64,000 nt of DNA. Source: Salinicoccus sp. YB14-2 (GTDB lineage Bacteria; Bacillota; Bacilli; Staphylococcales; Salinicoccaceae). Position numbers and translations under genes: made by a program. The notes beneath the pieces are model-generated. The model was not told the origin of the DNA. It did not search any database and saw only the letters and a program-made list of their open reading frames with translations. Positions within the stretch are counted from its first letter, which is position 1; each line of letters starts with the position of its first letter. The DNA lies in contig NZ_LFKO01000002.1 of the NCBI RefSeq assembly GCF_001265075.1, positions 722,592 to 786,591 on the forward strand, read 5' to 3'. This document shows, in pieces, positions 1 through 10,592 of the stretch.

Positions 1-480
<480 letters not shown>

Positions 481-491
481 TCAACTCACTC

Positions 492-1790
492 CTATAGGAA
501 AAATGTTTTTATATCATTCCATGTAACCAATACCATTATAATCAGTAAAAACAATACGCCGAGCAGCTGTATATTGATTTCCATTTTCTTGTTCAGCGGC
601 TTTCTAAATATACCTTCGTAAAGAACAAAAAGTATCCGTCCGCCGTCAAGTGCGGGAATCGGCAGCAGATTCATAATACCGAGGTTCACACTGAGCACTG
701 CCGTAAAGTTCATCAATACAAGCAGTCCCTGTGCCGCCACTTCTTCAGTGACTTTATAAATACCGACAGGACCATTCAGCATGTCAAATGAAAATGTCCC
801 TTCGAAAATGCTGATAAACAGCTGGACGACGAGCTCGAAAATTAACGTACCCATTTCGTAAGTCTGCTGAACACCCCACCACAGTGGTGCGAAGGCACCT
901 TCTTCAGAAGCTGCAACGATGCCTATGATCAGCCTTTCAACCGTTTCACCATCCGGTAATTCTGTGACATCTATCACCGGCGTCATTTCAACGTCTCTCA
1001 CTTCACCGCTGTCCGGATTTTCAACTTCGATATCAAGAGTCGTCTCACCTTCTTCCTGGATGATGGCAGACATATGATCCCAGCTGTCGACTTCAGTATC
1101 ATTGATGGTCAGCAGTCTGTCACCTTCAACGAGCCCTGCCTCTTCAGCAGGCGTATCTTCTGCAACCATGCCGACAACCGGTTCATCAACCGGCTTACCG
1201 TTAATATAAAATAATAATGTAAACAATACAAAAGCCAGGACAAAGTTCATCATCGGTCCTGCAAATAAAGTCCAAAATCTTGCCATGACCGACTTCGATT
1301 CAAATCTGGCTGATTTAGGTGCAATACGCTCGAGTTCAGAATCCTGTACATAATACGCTTCATGGGCAATCTTATAAGACACCTCCACATTGTCGTATGT
1401 ACGCATTGCATTAATAATCATCGCATCCTGGATATCGGAACTGACGATTTCTATCTCTTCAATATCATTAAAATTGTGTTTGTCATCAAGTAATATATGA
1501 GTGATTTCACCGAGGTCATTCAATTTGAGCTGGACACGCATTCCCGGATTGAGGGGGTTGATTTCCATATCACTGGAAGCCATTCTGACATAACCGCCGA
1601 CCGGGAGCAGGCGTATCGTATACACTGTATCATTGAATTTGTAAGAAAAAATCTTTGGTCCCATTCCAATAGCAAACTCCGGACACATTATACCTGCACG
1701 TTTTGCAACTATTAAGTGGCCAAGTTCGTGAACAGTGACCAGCACACCGAATACTACTATAAAAGCTAAAATGCCGGTCAAATCTATCAC
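492..1790 (-). CDS. rseP: Site-2 intramembrane zinc metalloprotease RseP (RasP)
   Basis: Membrane protease of regulated intramembrane proteolysis (anti-sigma factors, signal peptide remnants). The 432-residue protein has the HEXXH zinc motif HELGH at residues 21-25 in the first membrane helix. A PDZ-like region with VDEPVVG...AEEAGLVEGDRL lies near residues 200-230, and the third zinc ligand region MNLLPIPALDGGRI is near residue 375. At least four hydrophobic segments are visible. The start is GTG at 1790, overlapping the dxr stop (GTGA), so translation is probably coupled. Part of dxr-rseP-proS. Length is normal for the family. Confidence 0.95.
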   Translation of the reverse strand: MIDLTGILAFIVVFGVLVTVHELGHLIVAKRAGIMCPEFAIGMGPKIFSYKFNDTVYTIRLLPVGGYVRMASSDMEINPLNPGMRVQLKLNDLGEITHILLDDKHNFNDIEEIEIVSSDIQDAMIINAMRTYDNVEVSYKIAHEAYYVQDSELERIAPKSARFESKSVMARFWTLFAGPMMNFVLAFVLFTLLFYINGKPVDEPVVGMVAEDTPAEEAGLVEGDRLLTINDTEVDSWDHMSAIIQEEGETTLDIEVENPDSGEVRDVEMTPVIDVTELPDGETVERLIIGIVAASEEGAFAPLWWGVQQTYEMGTLIFELVVQLFISIFEGTFSFDMLNGPVGIYKVTEEVAAQGLLVLMNFTAVLSVNLGIMNLLPIPALDGGRILFVLYEGIFRKPLNKKMEINIQLLGVLFLLIIMVLVTWNDIKTFFL

Positions 1791-2911
1791 CTCATATTTG
1801 ATTTAAAAAGTTTATCATAATAAAGGATGGTTTCCAGGTCCGGTTCACCAATCACTTTATGTTCGTTCATCCGTAATTCTACTATCTTTTCTATATCAAG
1901 GAAAGAAATCTCACCTTTTAAAAATCTGTCAACGGCATACTCATTTGCCGCATTCATCACCGCCGGCATCGTGCCGCCGATTTTGATTGCGTCATATGCC
2001 AGTTCCAGCATTTTAAAACGGTCAAAGTCCATCGGTTTGAAATTCAGTTGACGCATTGCATTCAAGTCCAGCGGATTATTCATCGGCAGACGGTCAGGAT
2101 GACTGAATGCAAACTGGATCGGTCCCTTCATATCCGAATTTCCGAGCTGTGCGATGATGCTGTTGTCAACAAATTCCACCATGGAATGTATTGTGCTTTC
2201 CTTGTGAAGGAGGGTTGAAATCTGATCAATTTCCAAATCAAAAAGCCATTTAGCTTCAATGACTTCAAGACCTTTATTCATCATGGTCGCCGAGTCTATT
2301 GTAATCTTCTGACCCATGGACCAGTTCGGATGATTCAGTGCATCGGCGAGTGTGACATTATCCAGCTGTTCTCTTGTCAGATCTCTGAAAGAACCGCCGC
2401 TCGCAGTAATGATCAACTGCTTGACTTCTGACTGTTTTTCACCGCGCAGAGATTGGAAAATCGCCGAGTGCTCTGAGTCGACGGGGATGATGTTCACATT
2501 ATTTTTCTGTGCCGCATCCATCACCAGGCCGCCTGCAGCGACCAGCGTTTCTTTGTTCGCAAGGGCGATATCCTTTCCATTCTCAATCGCTTTTAAAGTC
2601 GGTCCCAGGCCGACACTTCCCATAATAGCCGTAAGCAGCATATCGCTGTCATCACCTGCAATTGCATCGAGCCCGCTCTGTCCGCTGACAAATGTAATCT
2701 CAGGAAATTCGGACTCGAGGGACGCTCTGTCTCCGTCATCCATGACAGAGACAAGCTCCGGCGTCACCGTTTTTAAAATTTCGCGTAATTTTTCTATATT
2801 TCTGCCGGCAGACAGGCTGACCAGTTTAAATTGGTCCCGATTATTTTTCAAAACTTCGATTGCCTGTGTCCCGATGGAACCAGTCGTTCCTAAAATTGAA
2901 ATTTTCTTCAT
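1787..2911 (-). CDS. dxr: 1-deoxy-D-xylulose 5-phosphate reductoisomerase
   Basis: Second step of the non-mevalonate (MEP) isoprenoid pathway, converting DXP to MEP with NADPH. The N-terminus shows the nucleotide-binding ISILGTTGSIGTQ; the catalytic core has PVDSEHSAIFQ, ITASGGSFRD, HPNWSMGQKITIDSATMMNKGLE and the substrate loop. At 374 residues it is full length. I chose the ATG at 2911 because GGAG lies eight bases upstream; the open frame extends three codons further to a GTG. Its presence suggests MEP-derived isoprenoids, which differs from Staphylococcus aureus, where the mevalonate route is used. It lies between cdsA and rseP as in B. subtilis. Confidence 0.95.
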   Translation of the reverse strand: MKKISILGTTGSIGTQAIEVLKNNRDQFKLVSLSAGRNIEKLREILKTVTPELVSVMDDGDRASLESEFPEITFVSGQSGLDAIAGDDSDMLLTAIMGSVGLGPTLKAIENGKDIALANKETLVAAGGLVMDAAQKNNVNIIPVDSEHSAIFQSLRGEKQSEVKQLIITASGGSFRDLTREQLDNVTLADALNHPNWSMGQKITIDSATMMNKGLEVIEAKWLFDLEIDQISTLLHKESTIHSMVEFVDNSIIAQLGNSDMKGPIQFAFSHPDRLPMNNPLDLNAMRQLNFKPMDFDRFKMLELAYDAIKIGGTMPAVMNAANEYAVDRFLKGEISFLDIEKIVELRMNEHKVIGEPDLETILYYDKLFKSNMR

Positions 2912-2930
2912 GATATTCACTCCAAAATCC

Positions 2931-3725
2931 TCAGCTCACCAATGGCAGTATGTTCATCAGTGGCAGGACAAATATAAAGCTGTCGAAACGGTCCAGTACA
3001 CCGCCGTGTCCAGGCAGAAGGTTTCCTGAATCCTTGACATCAAAATGACGTTTTAATGCGGATTCCACAAGGTCCCCCAGCTGACCGGCCCCGCTTAATA
3101 TCATCGTATAAATAATCAGCAGGTATATCGGCAGATTGTCAATCAGGCCGAATAAGCTGAATATGACTGCGAGCAGTACACTCGATAATATCCCACCGAC
3201 AAACCCTTCCACAGTTTTGTTTGGACTGATCTGCGGCCACAATTTCCTCTTACCAAACGTTCTCCCGGCAAGGTATGCGCCCGTATCCGTCATCCAGACA
3301 ATCAGCAGTCCATACAGGATGAATAATATTCCCGCTTCCCGTGTTTCATAAAAATACATGAAACCAATGCCGATATAAGCCACGGCAAGCACACAAAATC
3401 CCATATCCACGAATGAAAACCTGTTTTTGCTGATGACGGTAAAGCTGAGCATCAACAGTGCCATGACGATGATCATATCAACTTGGGATTCAGTTATGAG
3501 AGTAATATAGGAATAATCCGCCCGTGGCATTATCACAATCGATAACGCAATGAGAGACAGAATTCCAGGTATTGAAAATATATGTATACGATTCATTTTT
3601 AGTATTTCATAAAGAGCAGTAAGGGCAAGAAGGTAAACTGCAATGAGCATCGGCAAAGAACCGATGACAACAATCGGAATGAAAATTATCATTGCAATAA
3701 TCGCCGTAATTGTTCTTGTTCTCAT
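2931..3725 (-). CDS. cdsA: Phosphatidate cytidylyltransferase
   Basis: Integral membrane enzyme making CDP-diacylglycerol from phosphatidic acid and CTP, the branch point for membrane phospholipids. The 264-residue protein is highly hydrophobic with about eight membrane segments. It carries the CDP-alcohol cytidylyltransferase signature near the C-terminus: SPNKTVEGFVGG, then GQLGDLVESALKRHFDVKDSG and LPGHGGVLDRFDS. It is two bases downstream of uppS and 19 upstream of dxr, so the three form one operon. Start ATG at 3725 with GGAGG just upstream. Confidence 0.95.
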   Translation of the reverse strand: MRTRTITAIIAMIIFIPIVVIGSLPMLIAVYLLALTALYEILKMNRIHIFSIPGILSLIALSIVIMPRADYSYITLITESQVDMIIVMALLMLSFTVISKNRFSFVDMGFCVLAVAYIGIGFMYFYETREAGILFILYGLLIVWMTDTGAYLAGRTFGKRKLWPQISPNKTVEGFVGGILSSVLLAVIFSLFGLIDNLPIYLLIIYTMILSGAGQLGDLVESALKRHFDVKDSGNLLPGHGGVLDRFDSFIFVLPLMNILPLVS

Positions 3726-3727
3726 CT

Positions 3728-4474
3728 TTATACCTCCTTGTCATTTAGTCCGCCAAAGCGTCTGTCTCTTTTTCTGTATTGTATGATGAGTTCGTCCAGT
3801 TCATCTGGACCGAACTCCGGCCATAGAGTGTTTGTGAAAAACAATTCACTGTATGAAGACTGCCACAGCAAAAAGTTACTCAATCTATATTCACCGCTTG
3901 TCCTGATGATCATTTCAGGATCTGGTATGTTATAAGTCATCAAGTACTGCTGAATCAATGTATCATCAATGTCTTCAGCTTTAAGTTTTCCATCATTGAT
4001 ATCTTGATGAATACTTTTGAATGATTGTATCAATTCATCTCTTCCACCGTAGTTCAGTGCAAAGATGAGATTGAGCCCGGTATTATCTTTTGTATCATCC
4101 ACAGCTTTTGCGACTGCTTTTATCGTATGCTTCGGAAGATCGTCCATATTGCCTATCGTCGTCACTTTAACATTCTTCTCAATCAGTTCAGGCAGGAATG
4201 AACCTAAAAAATCTCCCGGAAGTTTCATTAAATAACTCACTTCAGCACTTGGTCTGCTCCAATTTTCTGTTGAAAATGCATACAATGTTAAATATTTTAT
4301 CCCGATATCAGAGGCATGTCTCGTGATACGTTTTACATTTTGCATCCCTTCATAATGACCGTGCACCCGCGGCCGTCTTTTCAACTTTGCGTACCGTCCG
4401 TTGCCGTCCATTATCATTGCTATATGTAAAGGTAAGTCCTTCGTTTTGTCTGCTTCTTTTTTTCTACCTAACAT
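3728..4474 (-). CDS. uppS: Undecaprenyl diphosphate synthase (isoprenyl transferase)
   Basis: Makes the C55 lipid carrier for peptidoglycan and teichoic acid synthesis by cis-condensation of IPP onto farnesyl diphosphate. The substrate motif is MIMDGNGRYAK with the catalytic Asp; the residue after GNGR is Tyr where most homologues have Trp, a mild variation. The C-terminal DPEMIIRTSGEYRLSNFLLWQ and YSELFFT motifs are intact. The ATG at 4474 is preferred over the frame start at 4531 because GGAGG lies five bases upstream and the extra N-terminal residues do not resemble the family. The product is 248 residues. A promoter and an upstream terminator separate it from frr. Confidence 0.95.
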   Translation of the reverse strand: MLGRKKEADKTKDLPLHIAMIMDGNGRYAKLKRRPRVHGHYEGMQNVKRITRHASDIGIKYLTLYAFSTENWSRPSAEVSYLMKLPGDFLGSFLPELIEKNVKVTTIGNMDDLPKHTIKAVAKAVDDTKDNTGLNLIFALNYGGRDELIQSFKSIHQDINDGKLKAEDIDDTLIQQYLMTYNIPDPEMIIRTSGEYRLSNFLLWQSSYSELFFTNTLWPEFGPDELDELIIQYRKRDRRFGGLNDKEV

Positions 4475-4502
4475 ATGGTCCTCCACAAGAATTATATTTA
4501 TT

Positions 4503-4531
4503 AGTATACATCTATAGTTATCTTGACTCAA
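4503..4531 (-). promoter_or_regulatory. Sigma-A type promoter of uppS-cdsA-dxr-rseP-proS
   Basis: On the minus strand TTGAGT (4526-4531) is followed after 17 bases by TATACT (4503-4508), about 29 bases ahead of the uppS ATG. It sits immediately downstream of the frr terminator, which fits a new transcription unit. Confidence 0.6.
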
Positions 4532-4561
4532 TTAGTTTATTGTACCATAAAATCCGGACAC

Positions 4562-4588
4562 AAAAAAAAGAGCAGGTTCAACCTGCTC
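4562..4588 (-). terminator. Intrinsic terminator after frr
   Basis: Stem GAGCAGG (4570-4576) / CCTGCTC (4582-4588), extendable by two A-T pairs, with a run of eight A on the plus strand (4562-4569) that is the U tract of a minus-strand transcript. It begins about eight bases after the frr stop. Confidence 0.85.
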
Positions 4589-4595
4589 ATTTTGG

Positions 4596-5153
4596 CTAAA
4601 CTTCCAAAATATCTTTTTCTTTTTCATCGCAAAGTTGATCGATTTTGGCGATTGATTCATCAGTGATCTTTTGCACATCATCTGTATAAGAGCGCAACTC
4701 ATCTTCTGAAATCTCAGCGTCTTTTTCCTGTTTCTTTAATTTATCGTTCGCTTCACGACGTATATTTCTAACAGAAACCTTCGCATCTTCGCCTTCTTTC
4801 CTTGCATCTTTGACAAATTCTTTGCGTCGTTCCTCAGTAAGCTGCGGTACCGTAATACGAATCATCGTACCGTCGCTTGTAGGGTTGATGCCAAGATCCG
4901 CCTGCTGGATTGCTTTAAGCACATCATCAACCGAACCTTTGTCATACGGCGTAACAGTCAGCATTCTCGCCTCTGGTACAGCAATTGTTGCCAGCTGGTT
5001 GACCGGTGTCGGCGCTCCGTAGTAATCAACAGTCACTCTTTCCAAAAGGTTTGCATTTGCATGACCTGTGCGGATACTTGCAAGTTCTCTCTGAAGACTT
5101 TCCGCAGTTTTCTGCATCCTGTTTTTAGCATCTTTTAAAATTGCATCACTCAT
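4596..5153 (-). CDS. frr: Ribosome recycling factor
   Basis: Splits post-termination ribosomes together with EF-G. The 185-residue protein is the normal RRF length. Recognisable segments are [33 protein letters not shown] near residues 25-57, then RMLTVTPYD and the C-terminal helical [14 protein letters not shown]. The gene starts 23 bases after pyrH and is followed by a terminator, so pyrH-frr form a unit as in most Firmicutes. Confidence 0.97.
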   Translation of the reverse strand: MSDAILKDAKNRMQKTAESLQRELASIRTGHANANLLERVTVDYYGAPTPVNQLATIAVPEARMLTVTPYDKGSVDDVLKAIQQADLGINPTSDGTMIRITVPQLTEERRKEFVKDARKEGEDAKVSVRNIRREANDKLKKQEKDAEISEDELRSYTDDVQKITDESIAKIDQLCDEKEKDILEV

Positions 5154-5176
5154 ATGATTCTCTCCTACTGATTTTT

Positions 5177-5899
5177 TTATTTATTGATCGTCGTTCCAAT
5201 TGTTTCACCGGAAACTGCCCGTTTGATATTGCCCTGTTCTGTAATTGAAAATACCACAAGCGGGATGTCATTGTCCATACAGAATGAAGATGCGGTCGCA
5301 TCCATAACCTGCAGATTTTCCTGAAGCATTTCCATATATGTTAAATTATCATATTTAAATGCGCCGCTGTCCAGTTTAGGGTCTGCAGAATAAACACCGT
5401 CAACATTATTTTTACCCATTAATATGACATCTGCTTCAATCTCAGCAGCTCTAAGTGCCGCGGTTGTATCAGTAGAAAAGTAAGGGTTGCCGATGCCTGC
5501 AGCAAAGATGACAATGCGCCCTTTTTCCAAATGCCTGATTGCACGTCTTCGGATATATGGTTCTGCAACCTGCTTCATTTCTATTGAAGTCAGAACTCTC
5601 GTTTCACAGCCAAGCTGTTCAAGACTGTCCTGAAGGGCCAGTGAATTCATGACAGTTGCCAGCATGCCCATATAGTCGGCTGTACCCCGGTCCATGCCAA
5701 GGTCACTGCCTACTTTACCTCTCCATATATTACCGCCGCCGACGATAACTGCAATTTCGACCCCAAGGTCTTTTGCTTCTGATACTTGATCAGCAACATT
5801 TTTGATGACCTCCGGGTTGATGCCGAAGCCATCGTCGCCAGCCAAAGCTTCTCCACTCAATTTTAGAACGATTCTTTTATACGTTGAAGATACAGCCAT
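5177..5899 (-). CDS. pyrH: UMP kinase
   Basis: Phosphorylates UMP to UDP, feeding pyrimidine nucleotide and cell-wall precursor pools. It belongs to the amino acid kinase fold, not the eukaryotic-type UMP/CMP kinases. Visible motifs are [13 protein letters not shown] near the N-terminus, [46 protein letters not shown] and [15 protein letters not shown]. At 240 residues it is full length. It lies between tsf and frr in the conserved order. Confidence 0.97.
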   Translation of the reverse strand: MAVSSTYKRIVLKLSGEALAGDDGFGINPEVIKNVADQVSEAKDLGVEIAVIVGGGNIWRGKVGSDLGMDRGTADYMGMLATVMNSLALQDSLEQLGCETRVLTSIEMKQVAEPYIRRRAIRHLEKGRIVIFAAGIGNPYFSTDTTAALRAAEIEADVILMGKNNVDGVYSADPKLDSGAFKYDNLTYMEMLQENLQVMDATASSFCMDNDIPLVVFSITEQGNIKRAVSGETIGTTINK

Positions 5900-5940
5900 T
5901 ATAATTCCCTCACTTATGATATTTGATGAGCTTATTTTAG

Positions 5941-5967
5941 AAAAAAAGACACCGAAGTGTCTTTTTT
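5941..5967 (-). terminator. Intrinsic terminator after tsf
   Basis: Stem AAAGACAC / GTGTCTTT around a CGAA loop, flanked by A and T runs. It lies directly after the tsf stop, so it can reduce read-through from rpsB-tsf into pyrH; its symmetry would also allow use on the other strand. Confidence 0.75.
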
Positions 5968-5968
5968 A

Positions 5969-6850
5969 TTACTTATTAACCTGACCCATAACTTCATCAG
6001 CGAAGTTCTCTTCTCTTTTCTCAAGACCTTCTCCAACTTCGAAACGAACAAAATCAACCAGTTTTGAATCGTGCTGCTGTAAATATTTTTCTACAGTCAC
6101 TTCTGAGTCTTTTACGAATGGCTGGTTTACGATACAGATTTCTTCAAGATACTTGCGCATTCTGCCTTCGACCATTTTATCAACGATCTTTTCAGGCTTA
6201 CCTTCGTTAAGCGCCTGCTGCTTGAGGATTTCTCTCTCGTGGTTAAGCTCATCCTCAGATACTTGATCTTTAGATACATACTTAGGATTTAGTGCTGCAG
6301 CATGCATTGCCACGCCTTTTGCAACTTCTGTGTCAGTAGTGCCTTCCACTATGGAAAGTACACCGATGCGTCCGCCCATGTGCAGGTACTCGCCAAATGC
6401 ACCATTGTCAGTTTTTTCAGCAAGAACGAATCTTCTCAAAGTGAGTTTCTCACCAATCTTGGATACTGCTTCTGTAATTTTATCTTGAACAGTCTGGCCG
6501 TCGATTTCTGATTTGTTTAAAGCATCGATATCTTCAGGTTTAACCTCGAGGATATGGTTTGCTATATCCTGAACCAGCTTTTGGAAATCTTCGTTAAGTG
6601 CAACAAAGTCTGTTTCAGAGTTGATCTCTACAATTACTGCGTCATTACCTTTGGAAGCAACGTGTACAAGGCCTTCCGCCGCAATGCGGTCTGCCTTTTT
6701 AGCCGCTTTTGAAATACCTTTTTCACGCAGATAATCGACTGCTGCATCGAGGTCACCGTCAGTTGCCTGAAGCGCCTTTTTACAGTCCATCATTCCCGCA
6801 CCTGTTTTTTCACGTAGTTCTTTTACTAATTTTGCTGAAATAGTAGCCAT
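5969..6850 (-). CDS. tsf: Translation elongation factor Ts
   Basis: Guanine nucleotide exchange factor for EF-Tu. The N-terminal UBA-like domain has [19 protein letters not shown] (residues 9-27); then follow the two dimerisation-type core regions including [18 protein letters not shown] near residues 74-92. At 293 residues it is the typical length in Staphylococcus. It is separated from rpsB by a hairpin and from pyrH by a terminator. Start ATG at 6850 with AGGAGG upstream. Confidence 0.97.
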   Translation of the reverse strand: MATISAKLVKELREKTGAGMMDCKKALQATDGDLDAAVDYLREKGISKAAKKADRIAAEGLVHVASKGNDAVIVEINSETDFVALNEDFQKLVQDIANHILEVKPEDIDALNKSEIDGQTVQDKITEAVSKIGEKLTLRRFVLAEKTDNGAFGEYLHMGGRIGVLSIVEGTTDTEVAKGVAMHAAALNPKYVSKDQVSEDELNHEREILKQQALNEGKPEKIVDKMVEGRMRKYLEEICIVNQPFVKDSEVTVEKYLQQHDSKLVDFVRFEVGEGLEKREENFADEVMGQVNK

Positions 6851-6876
6851 TGCTTAATCCTCCTGGAATCATATTT

Positions 6877-6909
6877 TAAAAAAGGTGATAAGAGAATTTA
6901 CTTATCACC
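6877..6909 (-). terminator. Hairpin between rpsB and tsf (attenuator or terminator)
   Basis: Nine-pair stem GGTGATAAG (6884-6892) / CTTATCACC (6901-6909) with an A run on its left, giving a U tract for the minus-strand transcript. It lies after rpsB and just before tsf, so it probably lowers tsf expression relative to rpsB. Confidence 0.7.
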
Positions 6910-6936
6910 AATATTAAACATTTAATCTATTAAAAA

Positions 6937-7716
6937 CTATTCGCTTTTAGTCTCTGCTGTTTCTTCTTCATTAGCAGATTCAGCTGATTCTTCCAAATCA
7001 ATGTTCTGTTCTGCTGCCACTTCATCATCAGAAACACCTTGCTGTCCTTCTAATACAGCGTCTGCCATTTTACCTGTCATAAGACGTACTGCACGGATTG
7101 CATCGTCGTTTGCAGGGATGACATAGTCTATTTCATCCGGATCACAGTTAGTGTCCACCATTGCGATGATAGGAATGCCCAGTTTGTGAGCTTCCGCAAT
7201 TGCGTTGCGCTCTTTACGAGGGTCAACGATGAATAATGCTTTAGGCATTTCTTTCATGTCACGGATACCGCCTAAGAATTTGATTAAACGGTCATATTCC
7301 TTACGGATTTCAACAACTTCTTTTTTAGGAAGGACTTCGAAAATGCCGTCTGCTTCCATTTTTTCAATTTCGTCAATGCGTCTGATACGCTTTGAAATTG
7401 TTTTGTAGTTAGTTAAGATACCGCCCAGCCATCTCTGGTTGACGTAAAGCTGTCCAGCTCTTTCCGCTTCTTCCTTGATAGCGTCCTGAGCCTGTTTCTT
7501 AGTACCAACGAATAAGATTTTACCGCCGTCTTCAGAAATGCTTTTCGCAAAGTTATATGCTTCAGCAACTTTCTTAACTGTTTTCTGAAGGTCGATGATG
7601 TAGATACCGTTTCTCTCAGTGAAGATGTATCTCTTCATCTTAGGGTTCCAACGACGTGTCTGGTGGCCGAAGTGAACACCAGCTTCAAGTAATTGTTTCA
7701 TTGTAATTACTGCCAT
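6937..7716 (-). CDS. rpsB: 30S ribosomal protein S2
   Basis: Structural protein of the small subunit. [32 protein letters not shown] is the canonical S2 start, and [32 protein letters not shown] the conserved C-terminal part. The ATG at 7716 has AAGGAGG nearby; the frame stays open 28 codons upstream but that extension is not S2-like. The mature length of 259 includes an acidic Glu/Ala-rich tail typical of Gram-positive S2. Its own promoter lies upstream with a leader of roughly 110 bases. Confidence 0.97.
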   Translation of the reverse strand: MAVITMKQLLEAGVHFGHQTRRWNPKMKRYIFTERNGIYIIDLQKTVKKVAEAYNFAKSISEDGGKILFVGTKKQAQDAIKEEAERAGQLYVNQRWLGGILTNYKTISKRIRRIDEIEKMEADGIFEVLPKKEVVEIRKEYDRLIKFLGGIRDMKEMPKALFIVDPRKERNAIAEAHKLGIPIIAMVDTNCDPDEIDYVIPANDDAIRAVRLMTGKMADAVLEGQQGVSDDEVAAEQNIDLEESAESANEEETAETKSE

Positions 7717-7833
7717 GATATTTCCTCCTTTTGTTGTTACCTCCAATGTTACTGGACGAAACCACTCAGTGATGAGCACCGATTTCATCGTGCATAACAT
7801 TGTGCGTAATCGGCAATTTTTTTGCCGTTAAAT

Positions 7834-7862
7834 AATATACCATATAAGAACACATAAATCAA
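7834..7862 (-). promoter_or_regulatory. Promoter of rpsB-tsf
   Basis: Minus-strand TTGATT (7857-7862), 17-base spacer, TATATT (7834-7839). The transcript would have an untranslated leader of about 110 bases before the S2 start. A short inverted repeat, CGGCA/TGCCG around an A/T run (7811-7828), sits at its beginning. S2 autoregulation through the leader is possible but not demonstrated by the sequence. Confidence 0.55.
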
Positions 7863-7869
7863 ACTTATA

Positions 7870-8640
7870 TCAGCTTTCTTTTCTGAGTTCAGGCAGGAAG
7901 TCTTCCTTTTTCACTTTGATGAAAGTACCTTTCATACCAAGAGAACGTGATTCAATGACGCCGGCGCTTTCCAGTTTACGCAGTGCATTGACGATCACTG
8001 AACGTGTGATGCCCACTCTGTCTGCCACTTTGGACGCAACAAGAAGGCCTTCGTCAGCATTCAGCTCATCAAAAATATGCTCGATAGCTTCTCTTTCTGA
8101 ATATGATAATGAACGGATTGCCATTGCAATGCTCGCTTTGTCTCGTGCTTTCTTTTCAATCTCTTCATGTTTTTCTCTTAAGATTTCCATGCCGACAACA
8201 GTTGTTGCATATTCAGCAAGCACAAGATCATCCTGGCTGAACTGTTCTGTCACTCTGCCGAGCGCCAATGTGCCCAGACGCTCTCCTCCGCCGTAGATTG
8301 GCAGAATTGTCGTTTCAGAGTCCTGAAAAGAATCCTCAGTCGGGAAAATTGTCAGTTCATTATCAAAGTCGATATTTTCTGTTGTTTCACTGACTCTCAT
8401 GATTTTATTGACATAATCCTCCGGAAAACGGCGATTTTCCAACATTTCTACAATACGGTCGTTTTCAATTTTATGGTTAACACCGAAACCAAGCAGTTTA
8501 CCTTTGCGGGATACGATGAAAACATTACACTCGAGTACCCGGCTCACTTTTTCCGAGACCTCATTAAAATCTACTTTAACGCCTGAAACACTTTGAATCA
8601 ATGTGTTAATTTCTCTTGTTTTTTGTAATAGTGAACTCAT
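7870..8640 (-). CDS. codY: GTP- and branched-chain-amino-acid-sensing global repressor CodY
   Basis: Transcriptional regulator linking nutrient status to amino-acid metabolism and, in pathogens, virulence. The N-terminal GAF domain (about 1-155) carries the isoleucine-binding fold. The C-terminal winged helix is clear: [41 protein letters not shown] near residues 200-240. At 256 residues it is full length. It is last in xerC-hslV-hslU-codY, the conserved Bacillales order. Confidence 0.97.
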   Translation of the reverse strand: MSSLLQKTREINTLIQSVSGVKVDFNEVSEKVSRVLECNVFIVSRKGKLLGFGVNHKIENDRIVEMLENRRFPEDYVNKIMRVSETTENIDFDNELTIFPTEDSFQDSETTILPIYGGGERLGTLALGRVTEQFSQDDLVLAEYATTVVGMEILREKHEEIEKKARDKASIAMAIRSLSYSEREAIEHIFDELNADEGLLVASKVADRVGITRSVIVNALRKLESAGVIESRSLGMKGTFIKVKKEDFLPELRKES

Positions 8641-8661
8641 TCAGAATTCTCCTTTATTATT

Positions 8662-10035
8662 TTATAATATAAATTGACTTAATTCTTTGTCTCCCTGAAT
8701 GTGGGATAATTTACTGTTTACATACTGTTCTGTAATTTCTACATGTGCACCCTGCATATTGCTCGCTTCAAACAACAGTTCCTCAAGCAATGTCTCCAAT
8801 ATCGTCTGGAGTCTTCTGGCACCGATATCGTCTGTATCCGTATTGACCTGATGTGCAGTTTTGGCAAGCTGGACGATGGCTTCATCTGTAAAGGAAATAG
8901 ATACTTCTTCCGTTTGAAGCAGTGCCTCATACTGTCTGATCAATGAACGCTTCGGCTCTTTCAATATCTTTTCAAAATCTTTTTCGGTCAATTTATCGAG
9001 CTCCACCCTGATCGGGAATCTGCCCTGAAGTTCAGGAATCAGATCACTCGGTTTGGAAACATGGAATGCACCTGCACCGATGAACAATATATGCTCCGTA
9101 TCGATGGAACCGTATTTAGTCTGAACCCGGCTGCCTTCGACAATCGGGAGGATGTCCCGCTGGACACCTTCTCTTGATACATCACCCGAATTCTGACCGC
9201 CTTTGGCAATCTTATCCATTTCATCGATAAAGATGATTCCCATCGTTTCCGCGAGGTTGATGGCTTCATCGTTGACATTATCGGTATCGATGATCTTTTC
9301 AGCTTCTTCCCGGATCAAATACTCACGGGCTTTTTTAACAGACATTGTACGCTTATGTTTTTTCTTCGGCATAAATTGTTTGAACATATCCTGCATACCT
9401 GATTCTTCCATACCCGGCATCATCATGCCCATCGGATTTTGTTCTTCCTGGACTTCAATACTGACTTCCTCATCCTCCAAATAGCCGTTCAGCAGTTTAG
9501 AGCGGAGGCTCCGCCGTTTGTCCTTCACTTCAGGCGTGACTTCTTCTTCAGGTTCTTCACCGCCCTGCTGGTTCATCAGAGCTTCAAAAGGATTCGTCGT
9601 CGTTTTTTCCTTTTTAAATCCCGGTGCAAGCAATGCAATCAATCTTTCATTTGCAAGATCTTCAGCATCGTCTTTAACCAGGACCATCTTTTCATCTTTG
9701 ACCAGTTTGACACTTGACTGCACCAAGTCTCTGACCATGCTCTCGACGTCACGTCCGACATAGCCGACTTCAGTGAATTTGGTCGCTTCCACTTTTGTGA
9801 ATGGAGAACCTGTCAGTTTGGCCATACGCCTTGCGATTTCTGTTTTACCGACACCTGTCGGCCCAATCATCAATATATTTTTAGGGATGACTTCATCACG
9901 GAGATCATCTTCAAGCATCATGCGTCTGAACCGGTTACGCATTGCAATTGCAACTTTCTTTTTTGCTTCATCCTGGCCGATGATGTCCTCATCGAGCTTC
10001 GATGTAATCTCTCGTGGAGTTAAATTCTGTTTCAA
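8662..10035 (-). CDS. hslU: HslU (ClpY) unfoldase ATPase of the HslUV protease
   Basis: AAA+ ring that unfolds substrates and feeds them to HslV. The Walker A is [17 protein letters not shown] near residue 58 and the Walker B is [11 protein letters not shown] near 266. The intermediate domain between them is rich in Met, Glu and Lys ([28 protein letters not shown]), as usual for this family. [17 protein letters not shown] and [15 protein letters not shown] mark the C-terminal sensor region. The gene is 13 bases downstream of hslV. Length of 457 is normal. Confidence 0.96.
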   Translation of the reverse strand: MKQNLTPREITSKLDEDIIGQDEAKKKVAIAMRNRFRRMMLEDDLRDEVIPKNILMIGPTGVGKTEIARRMAKLTGSPFTKVEATKFTEVGYVGRDVESMVRDLVQSSVKLVKDEKMVLVKDDAEDLANERLIALLAPGFKKEKTTTNPFEALMNQQGGEEPEEEVTPEVKDKRRSLRSKLLNGYLEDEEVSIEVQEEQNPMGMMMPGMEESGMQDMFKQFMPKKKHKRTMSVKKAREYLIREEAEKIIDTDNVNDEAINLAETMGIIFIDEMDKIAKGGQNSGDVSREGVQRDILPIVEGSRVQTKYGSIDTEHILFIGAGAFHVSKPSDLIPELQGRFPIRVELDKLTEKDFEKILKEPKRSLIRQYEALLQTEEVSISFTDEAIVQLAKTAHQVNTDTDDIGARRLQTILETLLEELLFEASNMQGAHVEITEQYVNSKLSHIQGDKELSQFIL

Positions 10036-10048
10036 TATAAACGCTCCT

Positions 10049-10588
10049 TTAATCGATAGATTCTACTATTATATTGTCATTGGTGAATACACATATTTCA
10101 CTCGCAATGAGCAGACTGTTATATGCGATTTCTTTCGCTGTCAGCTCACTGCTGTGCCGCTTCAGTGCACGTCCTGCGCTGAGTGCATAATTTCCGCCGC
10201 TGCCGATTGCGAGTATGCCGTCATCAGGTTCGATGACTTCACCTGTTCCTGAGACAAGTAATAGTGTCTCTTTGTCCATTACGATTAACATTGCTTCAAG
10301 CTGACGCAGCATTTTGTCCCCGCGCCATTCTTTTGCGAGTTCAACTGCGGCTCTTTGCAGATTGCCGTTATAAGAATACAGATTCGCTTCAAATTTTTCA
10401 AATAAAGTAAATGCATCTGCAACACTTCCTGCAAAACCGGCGACAACTTTATCATCGAACAATCTGCGTACTTTTTTAGCAGTATGTTTCATCACGACCT
10501 GATTGCCGAGTGTCACCTGACCATCACCTGCAATGGCTCGTGAGCCGTTATGCTGAATCGCAAATATCGTGGTACCCTTTATAGCCAT
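10049..10588 (-). CDS. hslV: HslV (ClpQ) peptidase subunit of the HslUV protease
   Basis: Proteasome-like dodecameric peptidase that works with HslU. The ATG at 10588 gives [15 protein letters not shown], aligning with Gram-positive HslV; a frame extension to 10726 is only the shadow of xerC. The residues [36 protein letters not shown] and [14 protein letters not shown] are diagnostic. As in other Bacillales proteins, several residues precede the Thr-Thr, so the exact N-terminal nucleophile cannot be read from sequence. Starts four bases after the xerC stop. 179 residues. Confidence 0.96.
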   Translation of the reverse strand: MAIKGTTIFAIQHNGSRAIAGDGQVTLGNQVVMKHTAKKVRRLFDDKVVAGFAGSVADAFTLFEKFEANLYSYNGNLQRAAVELAKEWRGDKMLRQLEAMLIVMDKETLLLVSGTGEVIEPDDGILAIGSGGNYALSAGRALKRHSSELTAKEIAYNSLLIASEICVFTNDNIIVESID

Positions 10589-10592
10589 TTTT

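Noticed and set aside
2352-3029. Plus-strand open frame of 225 codons opposite dxr
   Set aside because: Ser-rich antisense translation covering conserved dxr motifs and running into cdsA; no family resemblance.
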